Source: Chloroflexota bacterium
GTDB lineage: Bacteria > Chloroflexota > UBA6077 > FW602-bin22 > JACQUS01
Direction of reading: 5' to 3'
Length of the DNA stretch: 10,502 nt
NCBI GenBank assembly: GCA_016210125.1
Contig: JACQUS010000075.1
Location: 1 to 10,502 of the forward strand
The position numbers and the translations under genes were made by a program. The first letter of the stretch is position 1, and the number at the start of each line of letters is the position of its first letter. The notes beneath the pieces were generated by a model. That model did no database searches, was not told where the DNA came from, and was given only the letters and a program-made list of their open reading frames with translations. Shown here in pieces: positions 5,816-10,502 of the stretch.

Positions 5816-5831
5816 GGGGATCACGTTCCCC
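5816..5831. repeat. Small inverted repeat at the start of the nuclease-fold gene
   Basis: GGGGA (5816-5820) and TCCCC (5827-5831) are inverted around six bases, directly next to the GTG at 5814. On the transcript the only Shine-Dalgarno-like stretch (GGGGA) would be paired, which could reduce initiation. The stem is only five base pairs. Confidence 0.3.
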
Positions 5832-5850
5832 AGTCGGTGGCAGGACCTTC

Positions 5851-6141
5851 CTACAACCCCGGCAGCTTCAGCCCGCCGGTGAGCGCGCCGAGCTTGCGCT
5901 GGGCTAGCTCCTGCGATTTGGTGACGGCGTCATTGAACGCCGTCACCAGCAGGTCTTCGAGCAGCCCCACGTCATCGGGATCGACCGCCTCGGGCGCGAG
6001 CTTGACGGCGTGCAGCCGCTGCTGCCCGTCGATGACCACCGCGACGGCGCCGCCGCCGGCCGTGACCTCAAGGCGCTCGCTCGCCAGCTCCTCCTGCACC
6101 TTGGCGAGGCGCACCTGCATCTCGCGGAGCATCTTGTTCAT
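5851..6141 (-). CDS. ybaB: YbaB/EbfC family nucleoid-associated protein
   Basis: 96 residues. YbaB/EbfC proteins are small dimeric DNA-binding proteins, usually encoded just after dnaX. The family pattern is present: MNKMLREMQVRLAKVQEELASERLEV, a charged helix leading into the first strand, then TAGGGAVAVVIDGQQRLHAVKLAPEAVDPDDVGLLEDLLVTAFNDA, and a Gly/Leu-rich tail. The ATG at 6141 has GAGGTGA five bases upstream, a seven-base match to the ideal ribosome binding site. A GTG at 6150 is a reasonable alternative and may have been the start before a duplication changed the dnaX end. recR, which often comes next, is absent; the nuclease-fold/DUF2283 pair follows instead. Confidence 0.93.
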   Translation of the reverse strand: MNKMLREMQVRLAKVQEELASERLEVTAGGGAVAVVIDGQQRLHAVKLAPEAVDPDDVGLLEDLLVTAFNDAVTKSQELAQRKLGALTGGLKLPGL

Positions 6142-6156
6142 GTTCGTCACCTCTCA

Positions 6157-6221
6157 TCTCCCTCGCTGTCAGATGGCTGCTCGGCCCGGGTCTCCCTCGC
6201 TACCGGCTGGCTGCTCGGCCC
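6157..6221. repeat. Imperfect 34-bp tandem duplication at the dnaX-ybaB junction
   Basis: Two 31-base units (6157-6187 and 6191-6221) repeat with a 34-base period. The outer 11 bases (TCTCCCTCGCT) and 14 bases (TGGCTGCTCGGCCC) are identical in both; the six bases between them differ in four positions. The dnaX stop (6169-6171) lies in the copy nearer ybaB. Confidence 0.85.
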
Positions 6222-7980
6222 CGGCGTTGTCGCGCACGCGGAGCAGGCTCTTGACGTGCCCGCCCATCGTCGCCAGCGCCTCGCGCACCAGCGGATCGTC
6301 CAGCGCGCTGCTGGGCCGCTCATCGGCTGCGTCGACGCGCGCGCACTCGATGCGCCAGCGCTCGCGGCACACGGCGGCGATAGCCTCCTCGATGATGATG
6401 CGCCGCTTGGGATCGTCGAGGAACGCGCGGTGGAAGTCGTAGCGAAACCCCAGCAACAGCCGGCCCTGCCCGCCGCCAACGACGCGGCTATCGCGCAGCA
6501 CCGCCTGGCTGCGCCGGTCGCGTTGGCCGACGGCCTCGATCACCTGCGGCCTGGCGCGCCGAATGGGCTCGATTTCTTCGCCGGGCGTGAGCGCGCTCGG
6601 CGGCGCCTGGCCAACGGCCGCGTCATCCGCTGGCGCGTCGCCCGCCGCGACGCCGGCCGGCGGCTGGCCCGGCTCGCCGCCGAGCGGCGGCCGCTCCGAG
6701 GACACGCGCGGCGAGGCCGCCGGCGCAGCGGGCGCGGCGTGCGCGATCGGCGCCGGGAGGGTGGATGGCGTCGCCCTCGGAGGGCCGCTGGCCAGCACGG
6801 CGCGGCGCGGCGGAGCGGCGCGGGCGTCGCGCGCGGACGCCGCGGCCTCGCGCGCCCACGGGGCTGCCTCCCCAACCGCCTGGGGCGCCGGCGCGCTCAG
6901 CGCCTCGACGCAGGCCAGCTCCACGCCGAGCTGCGGCATGGCCAGGCTCCGCAGCGGCAGCTCGCTCAGCGCGAAGAGGCGCACCCAGCGCACGAGCGCG
7001 TCCGGCGTCGTGGCCCGCGCCAGGGCGGCCGCGCGCTCACGCTCTTCGCGCGGAAGGTCGGCCAGCGCGTGCTCGTCCGCGGCCACGGCCACCAGGAGCA
7101 GCGCCCGGAGCGTGCGCACCACCTCGCGCCCAAACTGCGTGAAGTCGGCGCCGCGCTCCGCGAGCTCGTGGACCAGCCGCAAGGCGCCGCCGGAATCGCC
7201 TTCGACCAGGCGCTCGACGAGCGCCAGAGCGCCGGCGCTGGTGCCCACGCCGATCGCCGCCTCGACCTCCGCTGCCGTCAGCCCCTCGACCGGCGCGGAC
7301 GCAGCGAGCTGGTCCAGCAGACTCTCGGCGTCGCGCAGGCTGCCCTCGCTGGCGCGGGCGATGGCCAGCAGCGCCGCCGGGTCGGCCTGGATGCCCTCAC
7401 GCTCGCAGATCGTCGCCAAGTGCTCGACGGTCAGCGCCTGCGGGATGGGGCGGAAGTCGAGCCGCTGGCAACGCGAGCGAATGGTGATCGGAATGCTGTC
7501 AGGCGACGTGCTGGCGAGGACGAAGACCACGTGCGGCGGCGGCTCCTCGAGGGTCTTCAGAAGGGCGTCGAACGCGGGCTTGGTGAGCTGGTGCGCCTCG
7601 TCGACGATGTAGAACTTCAGTCGCCCTTGCGTCGGGGTGAAGAGCACGTTGTCACGCAGGACACGAATGTCATCGATGCCGCGGTTCGATGCGGCGTCGA
7701 TCTCGATGACGTCGAGGCACGCGCCGGCGGTGATGGCCTCGCAGATCGGGCAAGCATTGCACGGCTCGCCGCGCCCGTCGTTCGTATCGCAGTTCGCGGC
7801 TTTGGCGAGAATACGCGCCGTCGAGGTCTTGCCCGTGCCGCGCGGGCCGCAGAATAGGTAGGCGTGAGCCAGCCGCGCCTGGCGCAGCGCGTTCAGTAGC
7901 AGGCGGGTGACGTGCTCCTGGCCGACGAGCTCGGCGAAGGACTGCGAGCGCCAGCGTCGGTAGAGCGCCTGGGTCTGCAC
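6169..7980 (-). CDS. dnaX: DNA polymerase III subunit gamma/tau
   Basis: 603 residues. DnaX is the ATPase of the clamp loader that places the sliding clamp on primed DNA. Seen in order: Walker A GPRGTGKT (45-52), a zinc module of Cys 64, 74, 77 and 80, Walker B FYIVDEAH (123-130), sensor 1 and the SRC motif (169-171), then the helical collar. An Ala/Pro-rich linker (about 425-510) leads to a C-terminal block (about 520-590) with GRLLLGFRYDFHRAFLDDPKRR, which I associate with Chloroflexota-type DnaX. The start is GTG 7980, seven bases after AAGGAGAGG; the open frame continues upstream through the MoaD-like gene and is not coding there. No A-rich slippery site was seen, so a frameshifted gamma form is unlikely. 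The last residues appear altered by a tandem duplication. Confidence 0.97.
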   Translation of the reverse strand: MQTQALYRRWRSQSFAELVGQEHVTRLLLNALRQARLAHAYLFCGPRGTGKTSTARILAKAANCDTNDGRGEPCNACPICEAITAGACLDVIEIDAASNRGIDDIRVLRDNVLFTPTQGRLKFYIVDEAHQLTKPAFDALLKTLEEPPPHVVFVLASTSPDSIPITIRSRCQRLDFRPIPQALTVEHLATICEREGIQADPAALLAIARASEGSLRDAESLLDQLAASAPVEGLTAAEVEAAIGVGTSAGALALVERLVEGDSGGALRLVHELAERGADFTQFGREVVRTLRALLLVAVAADEHALADLPREERERAAALARATTPDALVRWVRLFALSELPLRSLAMPQLGVELACVEALSAPAPQAVGEAAPWAREAAASARDARAAPPRRAVLASGPPRATPSTLPAPIAHAAPAAPAASPRVSSERPPLGGEPGQPPAGVAAGDAPADDAAVGQAPPSALTPGEEIEPIRRARPQVIEAVGQRDRRSQAVLRDSRVVGGGQGRLLLGFRYDFHRAFLDDPKRRIIIEEAIAAVCRERWRIECARVDAADERPSSALDDPLVREALATMGGHVKSLLRVRDNAGAEQPAGSEGDPGRAAI

Positions 7981-8008
7981 GTTCGGGCCTCTCCTTCCGC
8001 GCCGATGC

Positions 8009-8245
8009 TCAGCCGCCGCCGAGCGGTGGGAACACGACGAGGCGGTCCCCGTCGCGCACGGCCTGCGCCAGGTCGACGAAGTCGCCGCCGCGCGCGATGC
8101 GCCAAACCTCCTCGGCCCGCAAGCCGGCCGCGGCCACGACGTCGGCCACCGATGCACCGTAGCCCACGTCCACGCGCGCTGAGCGGCCGTCGACGTCGGT
8201 CGCCACGCGACGCAGTGCCCCGTGGAGCTCGACGGCGACGATCAC
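8009..8245 (-). CDS. MoaD/ThiS-like ubiquitin-fold sulfur carrier
   Basis: 78 residues. The N-terminal strand VAVELHGALRRVA, the VGYGASVADVVAAAGL helix region, the VRDGDRLVVFPP strand and the C-terminal LGGG fit the beta-grasp sulfur-carrier family. In MoaD (molybdopterin synthesis) and ThiS (thiazole synthesis) the terminal Gly-Gly is adenylated and thiocarboxylated by a ThiF/MoeB-type enzyme. No such enzyme is in this window, so the pathway cannot be named. This protein ends in three glycines rather than two. The start is GTG 8245, overlapping the stop of the SHOCT-like gene by four bases (GTGA). dnaX starts 28 bases beyond its stop, so it is very probably in the same transcript. Confidence 0.85.
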   Translation of the reverse strand: MIVAVELHGALRRVATDVDGRSARVDVGYGASVADVVAAAGLRAEEVWRIARGGDFVDLAQAVRDGDRLVVFPPLGGG

Positions 8246-8589
8246 GCCGCGCCCTCGGGCCGGCGGAGCCGCGCGACGATGCCGGCACGCGCGTCCACCA
8301 CTTCGGCGCGGCCGCGATCGTGGAGCTGCGCGACCAGCTCGGCCCATGAGATCGCCAGCGGCGGCTCCCCAGCCCGTAGGCAGAGGTGCAGGCCGGCCGC
8401 GGCCGTAGCCTCGACCAGCTCCTGCGGCAAGCCGACGCGCAGAATGTCGCGCGCCTCCGCCTGCCGGCCGACACGTAGCTCGACGGTGCCGGCGGATGGG
8501 CGGAGGTCGAGCAGGGCCAGGCCCTCCTCGGGCCGGAGCGCGCCCGCGGCGACGAGCCTGAGGATCTCGCGCTGCTGATCGCTCGCCAC
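8242..8589 (-). CDS. SHOCT-like domain protein, unknown function
   Basis: 115 residues, soluble, with no signal peptide. Residues 4-30 (DQQREILRLVAAGALRPEEGLALLDL) match the two-helix SHOCT-like segment found at the N-terminus of YvlB/LiaX-type and DUF4097-linked proteins, where a helix, a G-x-(I/L)-x-P-E-E turn and a second helix are characteristic. The remainder (VELRVGRQAEARDILRVGLPQELVEATAAAGL, then a mixed region) resembles the part following the SHOCT-like segment in YvlB-type proteins, but only loosely. The GTG at 8589 follows AGGGGA by five bases. It is the first gene of the leftward dnaX cluster and overlaps the MoaD-like gene. A role as regulator or oligomerisation partner would be a guess. 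Confidence 0.7.
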   Translation of the reverse strand: MASDQQREILRLVAAGALRPEEGLALLDLRPSAGTVELRVGRQAEARDILRVGLPQELVEATAAAGLHLCLRAGEPPLAISWAELVAQLHDRGRAEVVDARAGIVARLRRPEGAA

Positions 8590-8607
8590 ACCTGTCCCCT
8601 GCTGCGC

Positions 8608-8635
8608 ATGCTACCAGGCTGGCTCCGCCCGTCAA
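8608..8635 (-). promoter_or_regulatory. Promoter for the leftward SHOCT-moaD-dnaX-ybaB cluster
   Basis: On the minus strand TTGACG (8635-8630) is followed after 16 bases by TAGCAT (8613-8608), preceded by TGG as an extended -10. The leader before the GTG at 8589 would be short. Part of its spacer is the left arm of an inverted repeat. Confidence 0.6.
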
Positions 8636-8651
8636 TGCGCGCGGAGCCAGC
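8618..8651. repeat. 11-bp inverted repeat between divergent promoters, operator candidate
   Basis: GCTGGCTCCGC (8618-8628) and GCGGAGCCAGC (8641-8651) are perfect inverted copies separated by 12 bases. The left arm lies in the spacer of the leftward promoter and the right arm ends four bases before the -35 of the rightward promoter. This placement suits a dimeric regulator acting on both directions. There is no T-run that would make it a terminator. Confidence 0.5.
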
Positions 8652-8655
8652 GCGC

Positions 8656-8683
8656 TTGACAGCGACGATCCGCAATGTGTAAC
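8656..8683 (+). promoter_or_regulatory. Promoter for the FxLYD protein gene
   Basis: A perfect TTGACA (8656-8661) is followed after 16 bases by TGTAAC (8678-8683), four of six matches to TATAAT. Transcription would start near 8690, about 46 bases before the preferred ATG at 8736. Confidence 0.55.
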
Positions 8684-8735
8684 GTGACTCCCAGTGCCCA
8701 CGCGCACTGCGCGCGGCGCTCGCTGGGGGGATGGC

Positions 8736-9800
8736 ATGGGTTGGCCGGCCGTGATCCGCTGCTCACTCGTAGCGCTGTGCATCGGCGCGCTCACACCGCG
8801 GCCCGCCGTGGCGCAAAGCCCGGCCGAGGTCACGCTGGAGATCGTGCACGCGGCGACCTACCACCTCCCGACCGCCGGCGGGGCAATGTACTACGCCGTG
8901 GCCGAGGCCCGCAATCCTGGCGACGCCGTCGTCGGCGACGTGGTCGTGCGGCTGGTGGGCTACCGCGCCGATGGCAGCGTCGTCGGCGAGGCGAAAGGCT
9001 ACGCCCTCGTGCCGGCGCTGCGGCCGGGTGAGAGCGGCCCGGTCGTCGTCGTCATGGCTCAGGCGCAGCCAGGCGAAGTGGCGCGGCACGAGCTGAGCGT
9101 CGTCGGGCGCGCCGGAGCGCCCGAGCCCTTTGCGCCGAGCCTGCGGCTGCTCGGCGCCGATCGCATCTGGGAGTCGCCGGGCAAGCGCTACCTCGTGGGC
9201 GAGCTGGTGAGCGGCGCGGCCGAGACGATCGGTGATTTGGCCATCGTGGCCGGCTTCTACAGCACCGATGGCCGGCTGCTGCATGTCGTGCGCGCGCCGG
9301 CGCTCGTGCAGCCGATCGCCGCCGGGCAGCGCACGCCTTTCCTCGTCGAGGTGCCGCCGGACCCGACGGTCAACTCATGGCGTCTCTGGTACGTGGCGGC
9401 GCGCTTCGTCGGCCACCCGGTCCCGCTGGCAGTGCGCGTGGCGACGGCCGACGCCGACGACTACGGGCGCGTCGTCGTCAGCGCGGTCGTGACCAACCAG
9501 TCGAGCGCTGCGGCGCGCGACCTGCGCGCGGTGGCCATCTTGCGCGACGCCCAAGGACGCATCGTGAACGTCGGCGCGCTCGACCCTCTCGCCGGGACCA
9601 AAGAAGTGCCGGGTTACGGCGAGGAGACGCTGCGGCTGGTGGCCGACGCGCAGCCGGGCTTCGCCTCGATCGAAGTGCGCGCGGCGTCGAGCACGGCCCT
9701 CCTGCTAGCGCCGGAGCGCTTCGGCACGTTCTTCCCCATCGTCCATCGCCCCGAGGTCCCCCGGGCGGCCGACGAAACCTCGCATGAGGATCAAGGATAA
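8736..9800 (+). CDS. Secreted protein with three FxLYD-like domains
   Basis: 354 residues. The N-terminus (Arg8, then LVALCIGAL, then AVA-QS) is a signal peptide with likely cleavage after residue 26. After it come three related beta-rich blocks of about 90 residues, roughly 30-120, 135-228 and 236-330. Each has the pattern of a strand ending in a V-x-N/S-type turn (AEARNPGD, ELVSGAAET, AVVTNQSSA), a strand with a fluid hydrophobic face (VVRLVGYRADG, AIVAGFYSTDG, RAVAILRDAQG), and then a P-L/A-P-G strand. This is the pattern of FxLYD/DUF3426-like extracellular domains of unknown ligand. A GTG at 8694 is also in frame, but the ATG at 8736 after GGGGGG gives the normal signal peptide. The S8 protease gene follows within 36 bases. 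Confidence 0.8.
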   Translation: MGWPAVIRCSLVALCIGALTPRPAVAQSPAEVTLEIVHAATYHLPTAGGAMYYAVAEARNPGDAVVGDVVVRLVGYRADGSVVGEAKGYALVPALRPGESGPVVVVMAQAQPGEVARHELSVVGRAGAPEPFAPSLRLLGADRIWESPGKRYLVGELVSGAAETIGDLAIVAGFYSTDGRLLHVVRAPALVQPIAAGQRTPFLVEVPPDPTVNSWRLWYVAARFVGHPVPLAVRVATADADDYGRVVVSAVVTNQSSAAARDLRAVAILRDAQGRIVNVGALDPLAGTKEVPGYGEETLRLVADAQPGFASIEVRAASSTALLLAPERFGTFFPIVHRPEVPRAADETSHEDQG

Positions 9801-9840
9801 CGCCTGAGGATCAAGGATAACGAATGAGGATCAAGGATGA
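9781..9840 (+). repeat. Three 20-bp tandem repeats carrying a ribosome binding site
   Basis: Three units of exactly 20 bases start at 9781, 9801 and 9821, sharing TGAGGATCAAGGAT and differing only at the edges. The first unit encodes the last residues and the TAA stop of the FxLYD protein. The third unit supplies GAGG and the ATG start (9837) of the protease; the first two have ATAA where the third has ATGA. Thus the ribosome binding site is present three times but only the last is joined to a start codon. Confidence 0.95.
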
Positions 9841-10502
9841 CGACGACGTTGCGCGCGACCCGCAGGCTGCTCCTTGTCCTCCTGGCGCTGGCCATCGCGC
9901 TGGGGTCGCTGCCGTCGGCCGCGGCGGCCGGGGACAACCGCGACCCCGAGGATGGCATCCGCCGCATACCGCTGGGCAATGGGCTGACGTATCAGGAGCT
10001 GAAGCGTGTCCTGTCGTCGGACGAGGAGCAGACGGTGATCGTCCAGCTCCGCGAGCCGCCGGCGGCCCGCTACCGCGACGTGCGCTTCTCCGGCGCGCCG
10101 CTCCAGCGGCCGGAGCCGCAGGGCAAGATCAACCTGGAGAGCCTGGAGGTCCGCGCGTACGAGGCGTACCTCGCGGAGCGCCGCGAGCTCTTCCGCCAGG
10201 CGCTCGCGGCGCAGCAGATTCGGACCGAAGTGCTGCACGAGTACGCAGTCGCTCTGAACGGGCTGGCGGTCAGCGTCCGCGGGCGCGACATCCCGGGGCT
10301 CGTGCGCACGTCCGGCGTGCGCGGGGCGACGCTGAGCCGGCGCATCTACCCGCTCTTAGCGCAGAGCGTGCCGCTCATCGGCGCCCCGCAGGTCTGGGAA
10401 CAGCTTGGCGGCCAGGCCAACGGCGGTGCGGGGATGAAGATCGCCATCGTCGACACGGGCATCGATCCGAAGCATCCCTTCCTGCGCGACGACAGCCTTC
10501 AA
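9837..10502 (+). CDS. Secreted subtilisin-family (S8) serine protease, N-terminal part
   Basis: 222 residues are visible and the gene continues past the window. A signal peptide is clear: TTTLRATRR, then LLLVLLALAIALGSL, then SAAAA (cleavage near 31). A propeptide of the I9 inhibitor type follows (about 66-172), with VIVQLREPPAARYRD, a charged helix, and the NGLAVSV strand (141-147). The catalytic domain begins with APQVWEQLGG and the Asp motif MKIAIVDTGID, whose D206 is the first member of the Asp-His-Ser triad. The layout resembles Vpr-type extracellular proteases of Bacillus. The His and Ser lie outside the window. The ATG at 9837 follows GAGG by seven bases, within a tandem repeat. It is probably co-transcribed with the FxLYD gene. 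Confidence 0.93.
   Translation, partial: MTTTLRATRRLLLVLLALAIALGSLPSAAAAGDNRDPEDGIRRIPLGNGLTYQELKRVLSSDEEQTVIVQLREPPAARYRDVRFSGAPLQRPEPQGKINLESLEVRAYEAYLAERRELFRQALAAQQIRTEVLHEYAVALNGLAVSVRGRDIPGLVRTSGVRGATLSRRIYPLLAQSVPLIGAPQVWEQLGGQANGGAGMKIAIVDTGIDPKHPFLRDDSLQ

Noticed and set aside
6450..7000. Programmed frameshift for a gamma form of DnaX
   Set aside because: No A-run or other slippery heptamer was found in the linker region of dnaX.
6010..7857. 615-codon open frame on the plus strand, opposite dnaX
   Set aside because: It lies wholly within the dnaX coding region on the opposite strand, is rich in Arg, Ala and Gly, and matches no family; long antisense frames are expected in GC-rich genes.
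7981..8157. Upstream extension of dnaX
   Set aside because: It runs through the MoaD-like gene in another frame and has no similarity to DnaX; GTG 7980 has a strong ribosome binding site.
1..10502. CRISPR array, insertion sequence, tRNA or rRNA genes
   Set aside because: No regularly spaced repeats, transposase sequence, terminal inverted repeats around a mobile gene, or tRNA/rRNA-like segments were seen on either strand by reading.

Overview
The window is high-GC bacterial chromosome. Its gene content and signals suggest a Chloroflexota bacterium, perhaps near Thermomicrobia: the DnaX has a long Ala/Pro linker and a C-terminal block of a type I associate with that phylum, the rpsO promoter is an extended -10 TGGTATAAT, and a nuclease-fold/DUF2283 pair is present. 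The phylum call is inference; no rRNA marker is present. TGA is used as an ordinary stop by most genes here.

Left part, minus strand (1-2490). A short-chain dehydrogenase/reductase of the FabG/PhaB type runs off the left edge. Upstream of it lies a cluster read leftwards: a 75-aa protein of unknown function, then the two subunits of a class I CoA-transferase-like enzyme (COG1788/COG2057, glutaconate CoA-transferase/IpdAB-like). The alpha subunit carries a TGA stop in frame about a third of the way in. Strong family sequence continues in the same frame after it, and a hairpin resembling a bacterial SECIS element follows the TGA directly. The beta subunit appears to have Asp in place of the catalytic Glu.

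Centre, plus strand (2491-5252). An extended -10 promoter drives rpsO (ribosomal protein S15) and pnp (polynucleotide phosphorylase), the classic pairing. A strong hairpin lies in the pnp leader and an intrinsic terminator follows pnp.

Right-centre, minus strand (8635 down to 5297). A six-gene cluster is packed with short gaps or 4-base overlaps: a SHOCT-like protein, a MoaD/ThiS-like sulfur carrier, dnaX (clamp-loader tau subunit), ybaB (nucleoid-associated protein), a PBECR/RelE-like nuclease-fold protein and a DUF2283 protein. The last two look like a toxin-antitoxin-type pair and sit where recR often follows ybaB. A 34-bp imperfect tandem duplication at the dnaX 3' end seems to have changed the DnaX C-terminus and removed an overlap with ybaB.

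Right part, plus strand (8656-10502). Starting from a region of divergent promoters that holds an 11-bp inverted repeat, there is a secreted protein with three FxLYD-like beta domains, followed by a secreted subtilisin-family (S8) protease that is cut by the window end. A 20-bp unit repeated three times, carrying the ribosome binding site of the protease gene, joins the two genes.
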